Positions 11,587 to 24,560 are shown, numbered from the stretch's first letter. The stretch: DNA of 64,000 nucleotides from Nymphaea colorata (GCF_008831285.2 NC_045140.1:19652370-19716369), one strand, 5' to 3'. The notes: a model not told the origin generated them from the letters alone. Made by a program: numbers and translations.

Positions 11587-13239
11587 ATGCTCATGGCCAA
11601 CGACATTCACGTTAGTACCATTCTCTTTTCCCTTTTCATTCTCCCCAGCTTCTTTCTCCATTCAACGGATGGAGCAGCAACCTACAATGTCTTGAGCTAT
11701 GGTGCTAAAGCAGATGGAGCCACAGACAACAGTGCAGCATTTCTCAAGGCATGGTCAGCAGTGTGTGCTCAGTCGGATGCAGCAGTAACCATGTACGTGC
11801 CCTCCGGCTCCTTCTTGCTTCACCCCACCTTGTTCACTGGCCCTTGCAAGAGCAAAAGTATTGTTGTTCAGATCGACGGCAACTTGGTTGCTTCGTCGGA
11901 CTACAATCTATATGAGGCAGCAGGTTACTGGCTCAAGTTCAAAAATGTTCAGGGACTAACCTTCCAAGGAGGCCAACTGGATGCCAAGGGCTCAGCATTG
12001 TGGGAGTGCAAGGCCCAAAAGACTAACTGTCCTGATGGGGCAAGAGTAAGTTCATTACTGCTTACTAATCCAACAGCTAGCTTCCTTCTCTCTCTCTCTC
12101 TCTCTTGTTGATTTAGTGCATGAGAATGACCTTATTCTTATTCGTTGTTTCAGTCGCTCGTCTTCAATAATGCCAAAGATATTAAATTGAAGGGATTCAC
12201 CTCTATCAACAGTGAACTTTTCAACATTGTGATCGACACTAGCAGCAACGTGCAAGTGGATGGGCTGAATATTCAGTCCGCAGCCACTAGTCCCAACACA
12301 GATGGGATACACGTGGAGCAGTCGTCTGGTGTTACCATCACAAACACTTATATCAAGACGGGAGATGATTGCATATCTATTGGTCAAGGGACACAAAATC
12401 TATGGATAGAGAAAGTCACTTGTGGACCTGGCCATGGTATAAGGTAAACATATGTATGTTTAAGAGACAAATTAAGAAATGCCGGAGAGATTAATTTGCA
12501 TGCTCACTACTATACATATGTGTTTGTCTTCTGCTAAAAAGAATGTCTATTGTTGAATGACAGTATCGGGAGCCTTGGGAAAAGTGCTAACGAAGCTGGG
12601 GTGCAAAATGTTACTGTGAAGAACGTGGCATTTAGTGGTACAACAAATGGGTTGAGAATAAAATCATGGGAAAGAAGTAGCAACGGCTTTGCTAAACAAA
12701 TCTTGTTTGATGGTGCAACGATGGACAATGTGAAGAACCCCATCATAATAGACCAGCATTACTGTCCTCACAATGAAGGATGCCCCACTGAGGTAAATAC
12801 CACTACTTAATTTCCTTGTCTTACAACTTTCAATTACAAAACAAAACGCAACTTTTATAGCTATAATGAGAACTTTCTCATCTTATTATCAAACCAAAGG
12901 GGGTTAGGATTAATCATCAAATGCTGCTACTGTTCATAAAAATGGCTATTAATTCGTTGGCATTTGCAGAATTCTGGAGTCAAAATCTCAAATGTGGTGT
13001 ACAAGAACATCAAGGGAACATCAGCAACTCAAGTGGCAGTTGATTTCTCATGCAGCGCAAGTGCACCTTGCCAAGGGATCAGTATGGCAAATGTGCAGCT
13101 GACCTACAAGGGCCAGCCTGCTAAGTCCTCCTGTGAACATGCATTTGGAAGTGCAACTGGCGCAATGGTTCCATCGAGTTGCCTTCAATCATCGGGTGGC
13201 TCCAACCGTCGACTTATGGCTTCCGTCTCCAACAGTTGA
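11587..13239 (+). CDS. Polygalacturonase copy C (GH28), intact
   Basis: Third member of the cluster, on the opposite strand, with the same secreted pectinase fold and gene structure. Exons are 11587-12045, 12154-12443, 12564-12792 and 12970-13239, giving 415 residues. The signal peptide, [28 protein letters not shown] and RIK motifs are all present at the same residues as in copy B. It differs from B at a small number of sites, for example Met/Leu in the residue-80 region, Asp/Asn early in exon 2, and the last few residues. Intron 3 is longer (177 bp against 128). An AATAAA signal lies at 13288-13293, 49 bp past the stop. Homology to the other copies continues to about 13476. Confidence 0.93.
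12080..12106. repeat. CT/GA microsatellite in polygalacturonase intron 1
   Basis: A short CT run lies in intron 1 of copy C. The equivalent run in copy B (8977-9003, read as GA on this strand) is of different length, and copy A keeps only a rudiment near 2880-2893. It accounts for most of the length difference between the first introns (102, 116 and 108 bp in A, B and C). Confidence 0.8.
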
Positions 13240-16111
13240 ACGGCCGCCATTTATTTAATTTATTGATTTGTATAGGTAAATGATACAAATAAAAGATATT
13301 GTTGTTCTTTTGTACTTTCAATAACGAGGATGTATACACAGATTAGGGTCCAAAAGGAAAATAAATTTGAGCATCGTTGGTTGGTATTCAGTTGATGGTG
13401 CTTTTATGTATTGAGAAAGTTGGGAAGGCAAATGTTTGAGACGTTTCTACTGTTCTTGGCTGCTGATGTTGATCATGGGCGGAAGAAAAATCTTAGATGT
13501 TCAGTCATGCTTCCTATATGTTGTAACAAAGAAGAGAGGTTCGGATCTGCCCTTTGCTAAAACTAAGCCACCCTTGCCATTTCTTAACGATAACGTGGGA
13601 ATTTGACTAAAGCAAGGTCTTCCGAAACTGGTATATTACTTTAGAAAGCAATCAGTCCGATGTTGACGGGGGTATACAGGCCCTGATGTTTATAATAGAA
13701 AACAATTATTTATATAGTATTGGAAAGTTGAAAGCTTTAACGGAACCTCGGCGAAGTTCAAAATGAGAGGGCATTAGATATAGGATATTTGCTCAAAACT
13801 TAATCTGATCTGAATCTGACCTGAATCCGAATGGGTGTCATTTCTTAATCCCAGATCCGATTCATTTCATAATTATGTATTAAACTATTGTTCCCATCTG
13901 ATTTCTTCGTACGGATTTGGTTAAATATATTATTTGATTTAAATCAAACTTATTGACATGCCTAGCAGAAATCAAATATATGTTGAATATATATTTGCAC
14001 CGTTTGAGGAAGTAATTTTTTATGTGAATGTGCGTGGTTCTAATCTTCACATATGTATGTCTCGACAGAAAAGGCGTTGGTGGGGTTTAACGTAAAAATT
14101 TTGGTAGATGGAACAGTTTATGACTGTTCAATGTGGAACATATTTTAATGCATTCCATGAGGGGTCGTTTGGCATGAGGAACACTATGTGACTGTTCTAT
14201 CATTTATAAAACACTTGTTCAAGTGATTGATATTCATATAACACACATAATGTTTTTCATGTCAGCCTCTCTGAATTTTTGGTCTATATTTATGATACTG
14301 TTATATTCTTTTTTGTTTGCATAAGAGAGACACACATACATTGATGGTTTTGTTAAGCGCTTCCAATAGTCATTGCCATATAAGCTGGAAAAAGAGGTAG
14401 TGTGGGCAATTTTACACATGGGCCCACAATAAAATGTTTACTTTCATATTGAAACTCCATATATGTTTTTTTTTTCATACATACAGTACCCTTTAACATG
14501 TGGATCAAAGCTAGAGATCCATTTCCTTGGTTAAATATTATCTCTCACATATCAAGGAAAACCTAACAATGAATGTGAAACGTCCAAACAAATCAAGAAA
14601 AAAAAAAGAAAGGAATAATCTGATATTCAGAGCAAGATATGATCACTTGTGCTGAAATCTTTTTAATATGGTTTGCCCATCAGAGTTTTCTTATAGTTTT
14701 GGAATTTCAACGTTCATCTGTATATGGGTGAATTTATGAATTTAATTTGTGCTTGAAATGTACTGTTTCAATTGAAGTTAAGGAAGCAACGAAATAATTT
14801 TCAAGTACTTTCCCCGATAAAATAAGGGTTTGAAGTAAAATTCTGCTAGCTTCTGAAACAAAGACTGTTAGCTAAATCCATAAGGATATAATTCCGTCAT
14901 GTAAGTTAATGGTGAAAAATCTGCATCTTCTCTGGTAAATAAATTATAACTGAACCTCTTATTTGATGATTTTCATATGTAAGTGTCCCCCCTAAAAAGA
15001 ATTAAAAAATAATGTTTTTTAAGAAATATAAGGGAAATGCTTGCACAAAATAATGAAAACGATCTTAATATACTAAATTCTAATTTTTGGGATCATTTAA
15101 GACTAATTTTTCTGAACATAATCAAATAGTGGAATATGCTTGTGTATTCTGAACATAGAAAGGATGGGCATAAAAGTCTGCCCCTCTACTGAGACGAGTT
15201 CCGGAGGGCCATGAAAGCCTGTTCCTTTTATGGGATGCATATAACTTGCACTAATAGCGATAGTTTATGATGCAACAACAATTCACGCTGCTTTAACAAA
15301 AACCAATATTGCTTTTAGTGATTTTTTTTAATTTTTATCTATACAGAAATATCTGATACAACGCGGCAGTATATATAATATACAAGATAATATAAAATAT
15401 GTATTTTTGCATAATCTTTTGTATATTTTTCACAAACTTAAATTCATATGCCAGTGGGAAATATAAAAGAATATAGAAATCTATAGCAGAACACGAAAAT
15501 TTTCCAAGAATAGGTTGGATGTGATGAACGAAGAAGCTCAGACCATCAGCCTTAAAATGAGGTTGCCAGATTTGAGCGGTCCAAATTCATCCATAAATTC
15601 AAATACAGGAGGGCGTTCATGTGATAAGTGCAAAATGAATGATACTGTGGTAGCGTGTTTGAATTGGCTAATGGATGTGAAGGATCTCAGTTGATGGAAG
15701 GTAACACGTCCTCTGGCAGCAGCAGCAGCAGGCAAACGATAATGGGATCCAACCATCTTCTTGGCGGCCATGTGGGAGTCTGGATCGCATAGTTAACCTG
15801 ACCAACTGGATATCAATTGGAGCAGGCCGATGATGATCACTAGAAATGAGTGTTCTGCCAAGTTATACTAACAAATTCTTCAAGGGCATAGCGCAAGCAA
15901 ACAGTAAGGTGACTCATAGTCAAAGAATTTCAGGTTCCAATCTTGTGATCACTGACACACTTTGGTGCTCTGTCGGCAACTTTATTAGAACCTTACACAG
16001 GCCAGGCTGCCAGCACCATGTTTTTTCTTCGACAATCTGATATATTTAGATTTTCGCGTCCTGTATGTTGGATTTGAAAAGAAAATTAGAATGTGGTGAA
16101 AGAAGTTGGCA

Positions 16112-16114
<3 letters not shown>

Positions 16115-16178
<64 letters not shown>
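16115..16178. repeat. TA microsatellite
   Basis: About 64 bp of uninterrupted AT/TA dinucleotides, directly next to a tandem duplication. A low-melting region of this length is likely to vary in copy number. Confidence 0.95.
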
Positions 16179-16183
<5 letters not shown>

Positions 16184-16356
16184 GGATAGTTAATGAGGAA
16201 AAGATGAAAATGCCAACGTCTAATTAATAGAGATTGCCCCCTCTATAAAGCTCGAAATAGATATATATATATAATATTGGATAGTTAATGAGGAAAAGAT
16301 GAAAATGCCAACGTCTAATTAATAGAGATTGCCCCCTCTATAAAGCTCGAAATAGA
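16178..16356. repeat. Perfect 95-bp tandem duplication
   Basis: The segment beginning AATATTGGATAGTTAATGAG at 16178 is repeated without visible change at 16273. Both copies run through CCCCCTCTATAAAGCTCG. The copies diverge only where the second leaves the unit near 16356. Lack of mismatches points to a very recent event, probably seeded by the adjoining TA tract. Confidence 0.93.
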
Positions 16357-19300
16357 CTTTAAAACCGGAAGTCAATAAAGTTAAAGACGTTGCAATAGAG
16401 TATGCTTGATTGAAAGCGAAAACCAGGCATCTTTATTGGCTTCAAAGATTTAGAAAGACCACAAGAAGAGAAAAAGAAAATGGAGAAAAATGAGTGGTTC
16501 TCCCTCTCTTTGTCTTTTCTTTGTACCTCCCTTTAGACCCCTCTCATTAATTTCTCTTCAACGCACCCTTTAAATAATTAAACGAAAAAGTGCAAAGAAG
16601 CGCTACTTGCAATTAACCTCTCAGAACGGATTTGAAAGTTTCAAGAGTTTCTATTTTCTGAAATTCTGGAAATTAATCAGCTTCTAATTCTGCAATGACA
16701 ATTCTAACTTTCTTTTTTGGGAGTTATATAAGAACATTTCCTCATTTTTGTTTTTATTTTGAAATATTTTAAAAATTCAAATAGACTTCCAAACAGGTGC
16801 AAATTGGCAACGCTTCGATCATTCTAGGTACTTGCAAGAAATGTATGCGTTAATTTTCATGTATCTCATATGCATGTATACTAAATGCGTTCGAACTATA
16901 GAATTCATGTCAAAAACTTATTTCATGGATAAATCACTTGTTTTTTTTTTTACAAATATAAAAGAATAAAACAACACGTAATTTTCACTTTCGAAAATTA
17001 ATTTACTCTATTTCACTCAGTTAAGTGGGTGTGTGAAGTCTCATTGACAACCCTAGACACTTTGCTCTTACTCTTCAGCTGCCATAACATGTACATTAAT
17101 GTGATGTCAACTTTAGTTCACAAATTCAAAGTAGTTCAAACCGATTGAGAACTATCGAATTAGGTCATGGCACTGAAAATAACTTAAAAATCAATGGAAA
17201 CGGATTGAAAGAAGATTATGGAACTTGTGTGTTAATCATTCCTATAGGATTCCTACTAAAAAGAAGTGGTAGCAATTGTTAGGAGAAGTTCCTACTAAAA
17301 GCTAATTAGTAGGTACTTGACAATAAATAACCTACTAAAAAGAATTGAAAGCACAGGTTCTGGTTGAGTTTAACAATAAATGTCAGATTAGATGGTCGAA
17401 AAGATGCTACCCAATGCAGAAGGAACCTCAACCATTAAAGGTTTATATATTCGGTCATACTTTATCTTTTCATATTTTTCTAATAAAAGTAGAACGCCTA
17501 ACCCCTGCAGCCTTCTGTAAGTTCATTTGTAATTAGGTAAGTATTTGATTGTAATTTTGAATTTCATTGGAGTTGTTCGCTTCGCTGTCATAGAACTCCC
17601 TTTTGGATATAGATCATTTCAAAAGGACAAGAAACTCACATGTTTCTTGTGATGAATGATCAAAGAACAACCAAAGAAAATTCCTAAACTAAAAAGAATG
17701 AGTGCATTCATATACAAACCACATCAGTTTTCACCTTTCTACAGTTGGTTAAGGTTTGGCATACCTAATTTTCTGTTGGGTGTTTTTTGTTTCACTCAAC
17801 ATATGAGGCCAAACACTACTCCCTTTCTTGCATCCCTCTTTGTTGAGATCAAAAATCTTGCCTGCAGGACGACTCCTTGTTCATTCCTTATCCTGTAGCC
17901 CGTTCTCCCCTAGCAGTAACTCTTGGTTCTCCACATTCCCTCATATACATATTCATTTTTAGCCACCTACATGGGGACGAATCGACTCTCTAAACCTTGT
18001 CTAGTAGTCAATGAGAGCAACCTTTAATTTTGAAAGCAACACCCGTCTGAAATTCATTAGGTTTTGTTTGGATTTTTCCTGTGGCCATTCTTTACAGCTT
18101 AACTCAAACCGAATATTTTTTCCCTTTTTCTTTCATGTTTTCCATTCAACTATGTGGATGCATGCAATCCACCGCTTCTTGATGTTTTTCAAATGCAACT
18201 TAACCTTGCAGATCTTTGTTGGTTTCTCACCTTTAATGAATGTGGAATAGAAAAACTTAATAACCTCTGATCATATAGTTCTTCATACTCCATAATGTTG
18301 GGAGAAATGAGCTTAAGATTCTATCTTGTGTTTTGGATCTTTCTCTTGCATCATGATGTTATTCTGGCGGCACAGTTACAAGTTGCTTCAGAAGCCAAAA
18401 ATCTATACTAAATAAATTTATGCTACTTCTTTTCATTGACCGATTAAGATCCCACACTAGTTTAGCCGAAAAATCTTTCGCTTTTCAGCACATTTGTGAT
18501 AGTGCCCAAGAAGGTGAAAGGACGAACTTTAACAACACAGGAGGGCGTTCACTTATATCAAGATACTTGGCCATAAAAAATTTTTTGGAAATCTTCACTA
18601 AGACATGTCTTGTACATAGTAGAAGGAAATCAATCAATGGAACCTTCAAACCACTAAAACATCAGCTGAAAAGTTAGGAAACGAGGCCCTCAAAATCTAT
18701 GTCGAAATAGGAAGAGAAGGTGAAAATGCACAAAGAAAACAAAACCTTCCTGTATTTATGGCTGCATAGGAGAAATTTATTCCATATCAGAAGTCAACAG
18801 CAGATGTATATTTTAAACAGAATATAAAGCAAACCCGCTAAATGTAAATTAAAACGATATCTTTCCTTCAAATTTTTGCATAAAAATAGGAGAGAGCAAA
18901 CGGGGAAAAGGATCAGGCTCCATCTCCTCCAACAGAAGGAAGCCACTATAAGTCCAAATGGCAGAGAATCTAAACATAAAAAAGAGAATGGAGCAAAGAA
19001 CCCAGAACCCGTCCACCACTGTTCATGGAAGTGCATAAAAATCACCCAAGAAAAGCAGCAGAGAGAATTGAGAAGTAGTGCCATTTCATGAAATGTAAGC
19101 AGGTTTGACTAAAAGGGAAGAGGTACAAGGGTTTAAAATGGTCAGGAGATTTTAGGACGAGTCTCCTAGTTAAACAAATCATGAAAAATTAACAATCATC
19201 TGGTGTGCATCTTATTCAACAAAGGTAGATAAATAAATCTTTGCAGTGGTGGAATTGCAGATTGAGAAATTTTTAGCCATTGCAAACAAACATTAGACTA

Positions 19301-20053
19301 GGTTCCTCAAGGTCCTGCTTTCTATATCATTCAAAAGTTCATAATTGTTGCTTAAAATTGGCTTCATTCTCTTTCAACGTTTTGGGTTCAGTTGAAACAA
19401 TGTCTACCCATCAAACCTATCCTTTTTCTTTTCCAAAGACAGCAGGCCCCTGTATAAAGAATTGATTGAATCCAACAAAATCTAATTCTCCTTTCATAGA
19501 TGATCTTTTAGACCTTCACTTTGTCGTTTTTCATGACTTTTTTAGCTGCAGAAAGGAGAGGGGGGCAAAGTTTATTCTGACAGCCACATAGATTCTGGCA
19601 AACGATGATGTAACTATTCGTATGACAATGCGTAGTTCTTAAAATTAACATTATTTACCATAATCATTGGTTGACGATGCAGGAAACCAAGGATAATTTA
19701 CAACACTGAGAATATAATATCACAACCCTTGTTATCTCATCCACGAAGCTGAATTATTTTAAAGGAAACTGTACAAGGTTTAAGCAAAGGTTTCCCAAAC
19801 TATGAGCACAACATATTTAATGGTTGTTAAAAATTTAAATTTCCAAACCATACTTAGAACAGTAAATGTGTAAGCCATAAATAAGTCGGTCCTTTTCAAG
19901 AGTTCACCTCGTTTCCTAAATGCAACAAGAAAGAAAGAGGTAAGCAGAGACGAATTGCAACAAGATCCAACTTCACGTAAAATGATGAGCTACCAAAAAT
20001 CTGTAGGATGAATAAACTCAAGAAAATATATAGAAGACTGATCGCAAAATTAC

Positions 20054-22359
20054 TCAAACATCAGCATCCTTCTCTTCAGCATCCTTGCTAGCAGCAACTG
20101 CAGCAGCGGTGGCAGTACTCTCCTCCTCTGTGGGAGGCTGAACTTGCTCCTCCTCAGGCAACGGCTCCTCAACATAATCGTTCTCAAATGCATCAGCAGG
20201 CACCTCGTATATTCTCACCTGTGGCTTCGCTGGGTCTTTCACAAGCACATACTTCCCTTCATTGAGCTTTAAACAAAGATCGACAATTGACTTGACAATC
20301 CCCCACATATTAGAAGTGTTCAAATTGATCTGCATCGCAAATTCCCTTGGCTTGTACCCTTGCACACTGAGGATGACATGATTGAAATGGTCACGAGGGT
20401 GTGCCCTCGAGACATAGCCGAGCTTCATTACATCAGCACCTGAAAGTAGTGCTTGTGCTGTCCACCGTGCAAGTTTGTTAGCATTGTTTTTGAGCTCGGT
20501 TGCAAGAACGGCTCCCCTTTGTGTCTCAAGCTTCTGCCTCCAATCAACACCGGAGTACTTCGGATCAAACTCATTCAGTGCATTGATTGTGAGCAGGGAC
20601 CTACCACCCTTGGTGTCCACCATGGCACCATGAACCTCGCAACGAGCAACAAGTGAGATGTTCTCATCAAGCTTCCACCGACGGTATCGATATGCAACAG
20701 ATGCCGGCTCCTCACTCTCGCTGGCAAAAGGATTTGGCTCCTCAAAAGCAATCCGATTACCATCACGCACAAGAACTTGCTGGGAGAAGTTCTGGTTCAC
20801 ATATGCAGCCTCAACACTGAGTGAGTATGCAGAGTTAATGTCCTCTTTAGCTTCTGGAAGCGGTTCCTGCAAGCACAGTCATGAACAGTATAATAACAGT
20901 AGCATTTATTTATGAAAAAGCAAAGACAAAAAGAAAATATGGGAGGTTATTTGTTTTCTCAACTGATCTAAATCGGCCTCAAGCACATGTAACAGCAAAC
21001 CAAATTAGGTCTCAAAATCACATAGATACGTACATGTAACATCAGAATGGCAATAATAAACAAAAGAACTAGAGCAATTTTTCAGCTTTCCATTTGTTGA
21101 TAACAACTAAACAGTGAATGAAATTGAAAAAAATCCAAGAGTTGGGAGAGAAAATAATAAGTTGTTAACTTTTCAAATAGATGATTGAATGTGCTTGCTA
21201 TCCCCAAAAAAAAAAAGAACTGCACCATCAGGACCCACAAAACCAGGACAATTTTTGATATTAAATGAAAAAGAACAATGCAGATTGCATTATTCCAAAT
21301 TTTTGGAACAATTTGATCCATCCAAAAACCCCTTGAAACCCACTAATTTGATACATCTATCGTGTTCTCGTCCCATCCATTGGTGGAAGCCAAAGGAGAT
21401 AAAAAAAACTTGCCATTAGAATAACATGCAATCTTTTATACAAACTGAGAAATACAATTTTAGAGGCAGATAGTTGTTTATACCTGAGATGTCTCATTGA
21501 CGGAGAGGAGATCAAGCTGTGATCCATCTCGCTTGTCGAAAAACAGCTTGTTGCCGACCCTCTGCACGACAATATCCCAAGAATAGACAGAGCGAGGACA
21601 GCACATAAGGGCCGCAAGGATGGTATCAGTAGCAAAGACGGTGGCCTTGTCCTCGTTCGCAAGGCGCCGGATCACCGGATCGTCAGTGGTGGTCACCTTG
21701 AAGAAGGTCCTATTCTTGAACCGCTCAAGTTTCCGATCGCCCTTGGGGTTCACCCGATCATAGGTGCGGTCGTAAAACTCCACAGCGCCGCAGGCAACAA
21801 GGTCCTCCGGCTCCCCGACAGCATAGCTCAACTTTGAGAAAGTAGAGAAAGGGATCTGATCCAGCATGGCCCACTCGGGCTGGATGTCGACAGAAGAGCG
21901 AAAGGCAGCCGCCTCACGGCGCTGTCCGGCTCCTGCACGATTCTGGTTGTAGAGGCGGTCGCGGCGCTGCCGCTCCTTCTCGGCCTCACGGCGCCGTGCC
22001 TCCACCTCCTCGTCCTTGCGTTGGGGAAGCTGTCGCTGCTGCTGGAACCGCCATCGCGGTCCAAAGCGTGGGTGACGCGGGGCAGGCCGCCCATCAACGA
22101 GACGGAAGGATGAATCATCATCTGCAGCACCCAAAGATTCATCGCCGAAGGCGAGGTCGAAGACCGAAGCATCGGCACCACCACGACCAGAGGGCCTTGA
22201 GGGGAAGGGATTACGGGTCCAATCGGCTATGCGGCCGAGCTTGTCTGCCTTGGAGAAAGGAGCATAGGGTGCATGTTGGAGGTGGTGACTCTCCAGTGGC
22301 ACCGGCGCCTCCGGCGGACCCCAGCCATCTGGATTGTAGGGAACATTGAAGGAAACCAT
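20054..22359 (-). CDS. TIF3D1: Translation initiation factor eIF3 subunit D
   Basis: eIF3d is a peripheral subunit of the eIF3 complex on the 40S ribosome and, in the studied systems, can bind the mRNA cap on special mRNAs. Coding exons are 21484-22359 (292 codons) and 20054-20866 (270 codons plus stop), separated by a 617-bp intron. The product is 562 residues, close to the usual plant length. Family landmarks are the N-terminus MVSFNVPYNPDGWGPP, a basic Arg/Gln-rich stretch near residues 100-165, the conserved core from about 175 on (WAMLDQIPFSTFSKL, FFDKRDGS), WRQKLETQRGAVLATELKNN in the second exon, and an acidic tail (EEPLPEEEQ). The start is set by the family N-terminus. An upstream in-frame extension to 22503 lies in the leader intron and is not coding. 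TIF3D1 is the Arabidopsis name. Confidence 0.95.
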
Positions 22360-23720
22360 CTGCACAGACCAGAGAGATGTCAAACAAGTTTCTGCAGTGA
22401 CGAGAGAGAAGAGAGAGTCCAAACAAGTTTCTGCAGAGACAAGAGAGAAGAGAGATGCCAAACGAGTTGAGGCCAAACAAATTTTAAGGTTTTCTGGCCG
22501 CATTGGGTCTACCGAAATTGATATCCAAAATTATAAATCATCCCTCAAGTAGCGTTTGGCAGCACCATGACTGAAATCCTAGGATGAAAATCCCAGGATT
22601 TGAATCCTAGAATCAGTAGAATGGGAATTTGCATTGCCATTCCAAAATGCGGGCGTGTTTGTTGAACTTGGATTATAATCTTCTGGATTTCTATCCATTC
22701 TTTATTGACAACTTAGAAAAAAAAAATTGGAACGCTGGAAAAGTTGTTAAGTGATAACTTTTTCAAATCTCAAAATTCGTTGATCTCCTTTATAAAAGCA
22801 AAAAGCAAAACACAATGTATGGTCTAAAATTTGGCTAACAGGGACAAGAATGTGCAGTAATTGCTTAATCCATCCATGTGCAGTCTGCTTATACTAAGAC
22901 CTCTATTTCATGCTCAAAGAGAGCACGTACAACAAAACCAAACAGATAATTTACAAGGCACAAAGGGCTCAAGTCATCAGCAGTCATTTCCTATGAAAAA
23001 AATCAACTAGCTCATCTAAAATGTCGATGTGATATAGTTTCAAACATATAAAACATGCTGGTAATACAGTCTTCACACGCACACACACAAAGGCCAACCA
23101 TTTTTCAGAACACTCCAGACCTCAAAGGATAAAAAACAAGGAAGACATAGGCCAAATATATACCAAGCTATAAACATGTGCAGAATGTTCGTCTAAGATA
23201 TGGTTCGAAGTTGACATTTCTCTCAATCTTAAGTCGATGAAACCATAAGCGGAGATGAACAGACTTGAAAGAAACATGATCCAGTTAAGCATTGATGAAC
23301 TGAGAGAGAGAAAACGAACAAAAGGCATGTCCATTTGCTGATCACCAACAAGAATTTTCATAAAGGAAGCAAAAAAAAAAAAGATAAAACCAAGCTACGA
23401 AAAGGGGCTGTCGAATGCTTCGGCAGGAACCCTTGAACAGCCACCAAAACCAAATACCCAAACATGAACAGAGGTGCTTTCACGAAAACTACGGTTCCAC
23501 AGAAAATGCTTGGATTAAACAAACCCTATAGAACGCCAGAGAAGATGGATTACCTAGTTCCAGAACCCTAACGAGTGGAGCTGGTCTTCAACCGGCTGAG
23601 CGAACCTGGCTGCGACGAGCGAGGAGGGTCTTCAATCGCTGACCGAACCTGGCTGCGACGTGCGACGAGGGTCTTCAATGGGCTGTGCAGCAAACGGCGA
23701 CGACGAAGATGAGGGGTGAC
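22360..23720 (-). promoter_or_regulatory. eIF3d 5' leader: non-coding exon and leader intron
   Basis: The CDS is preceded immediately by a splice acceptor (GTCTGTGCAG then ATG), so the start codon is the first triplet of its exon. A fitting donor (GGAACTAG then GTAATCC) lies at 23554/23553, giving a leader intron of about 1194 bp and a first exon ending at 23554. Just upstream the presumed leader holds three imperfect units of about 44 bp, beginning GGTCTTCAA on the plus strand at 23583, 23627 and 23670. Near the acceptor, about 22383-22470, a unit of about 47 bp containing AAACAAGTTTCTGCAG is repeated twice. The transcription start is not determined. Confidence 0.6.
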
Positions 23721-24236
23721 CCAGCGGAGGAGTGGGACGAAAGAACACGAATGCCCATTTATTCTCCGGGGATTTCCGGGTGGATCGAAATCCACGGATC
23801 AAAATCCCGGATTTCCATTGAAAATCCGGGATTACCATTCTGTGTTTGGGGACACACCAAACACAGAAACATTACAAACACGCTCTTATGGTAAATAATG
23901 CTATTTCACAAAACCGAAACCAAATTTGTTGATAACGCACCCCAAAAGTTTTCTCTTCTGCAACGATAAACGGATTCCACATCAAGATGAAAATGATTTT
24001 GTTCTTTAGCATGCATAACTCAGCCTTTAATATAGTTTCACTTTCATCTCAAGTGGTTATGTACACAATTTTTTTTGTTGCAATAAGTGTCTGATGCTGA
24101 GACTGCTCCCTCCGCTAGTTGGAGACTCTTTCGACCACATTTATGCTGCCATCCCTGACCTTGTAACTCTCTTGATATGGGGTTCATCATCATCTATATA
24201 TGTACATATTTGATCTAGGTTTCATCAACATACATG

Positions 24237-24334
24237 CAGGGGCGAAATCAGGATTTTCTTCAGAGGCGAGCCGACAGTCCAATCTCTAAATCTGGGTAGG
24301 GCCAAATTGAATTCAAATACAAAATGGGGCCATG
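24237..24334. mobile_element. Truncated CAGGGGC-type MITE
   Basis: It begins CAGGGGCGAAATCAGGATTT and shares the following sequence (GCCGACAGTCCAA, GGGCCAAATTGAATTCAAAT, GGGGCCATGGCC) with the complete element at 37287-37476. The right terminal repeat is missing. Confidence 0.75.
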
Positions 24335-24440
24335 GCCTTAGGTTCATCATCAGCATCCATACATGCACTGCCATGACCTTTGTGGAACTTGCCTGTTAAT
24401 GGCACTCCACAAGATGAGATTTGAGTAAAGTAATTGCCAA

Positions 24441-24560
24441 GTTGAGTCAACTGAACTTGGCTCGAAGATTGGCTTAAAGGAAGAGGCACCATATAGACCG
24501 AGTTGAGCCAACTGAACTTGCTTGAAGATTGGCTTAAAGGAAGAGGCAGCATATAGACTT
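24441..24560. repeat. Tandem duplication, period about 61 bp
   Basis: GTTGAGTCAACTGAACTTGG at 24441 recurs as GTTGAGCCAACTGAACTTG from 24502. Both copies run on through GAAGATTGGCTTAAAGGAAG, with several differences between them. Only two units, so this is not an array. Confidence 0.85.

Larger units (their letters stand above)
11240..13476. repeat. Inverted third copy of the polygalacturonase unit
   Basis: Reverse-complement match to the central parts of blocks A and B, covering near promoter, gene and about 240 bp of 3' flank. The copy is shorter at both ends than the A/B duplication. It therefore arose in a separate event, probably an earlier inverted duplication, with the promoter closest to that of A. 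Confidence 0.85.
13477..20053. other. Gene-poor AT-rich spacer
   Basis: No gene that I can support in 6.6 kb. It contains a long TA microsatellite (16115-16178), a 95-bp tandem duplication (16178-16356), and stretches near 13790-13950 rich in variants of ATCCGAATC that recur elsewhere in the window. A 77-codon minus-strand frame at 15538-15771 and an 80-codon plus-strand frame at 17656-17898 have no recognisable family. The last few hundred bases, read on the minus strand, should hold the 3' UTR of eIF3d. Confidence 0.6.

Noticed and set aside
17656-17898. Possible copia fragment or small gene
   Set aside because: A short stretch vaguely recalls a retrotransposon polymerase, but nothing before or after supports it. 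Likely chance.
18794-19084. 96-codon hydrophobic minus-strand frame
   Set aside because: Overlaps an equally long frame on the other strand in low-complexity sequence; no family resemblance.
22360-22503. N-terminal extension of eIF3d
   Set aside because: The extra residues are translated from repeats in the leader intron. The family N-terminus MVSFNVPYNPDGWG begins right after a splice acceptor.
24441-24560. CRISPR-like short repeat
   Set aside because: Only two tandem, imperfect copies with no spacers, in a plant nuclear genome.
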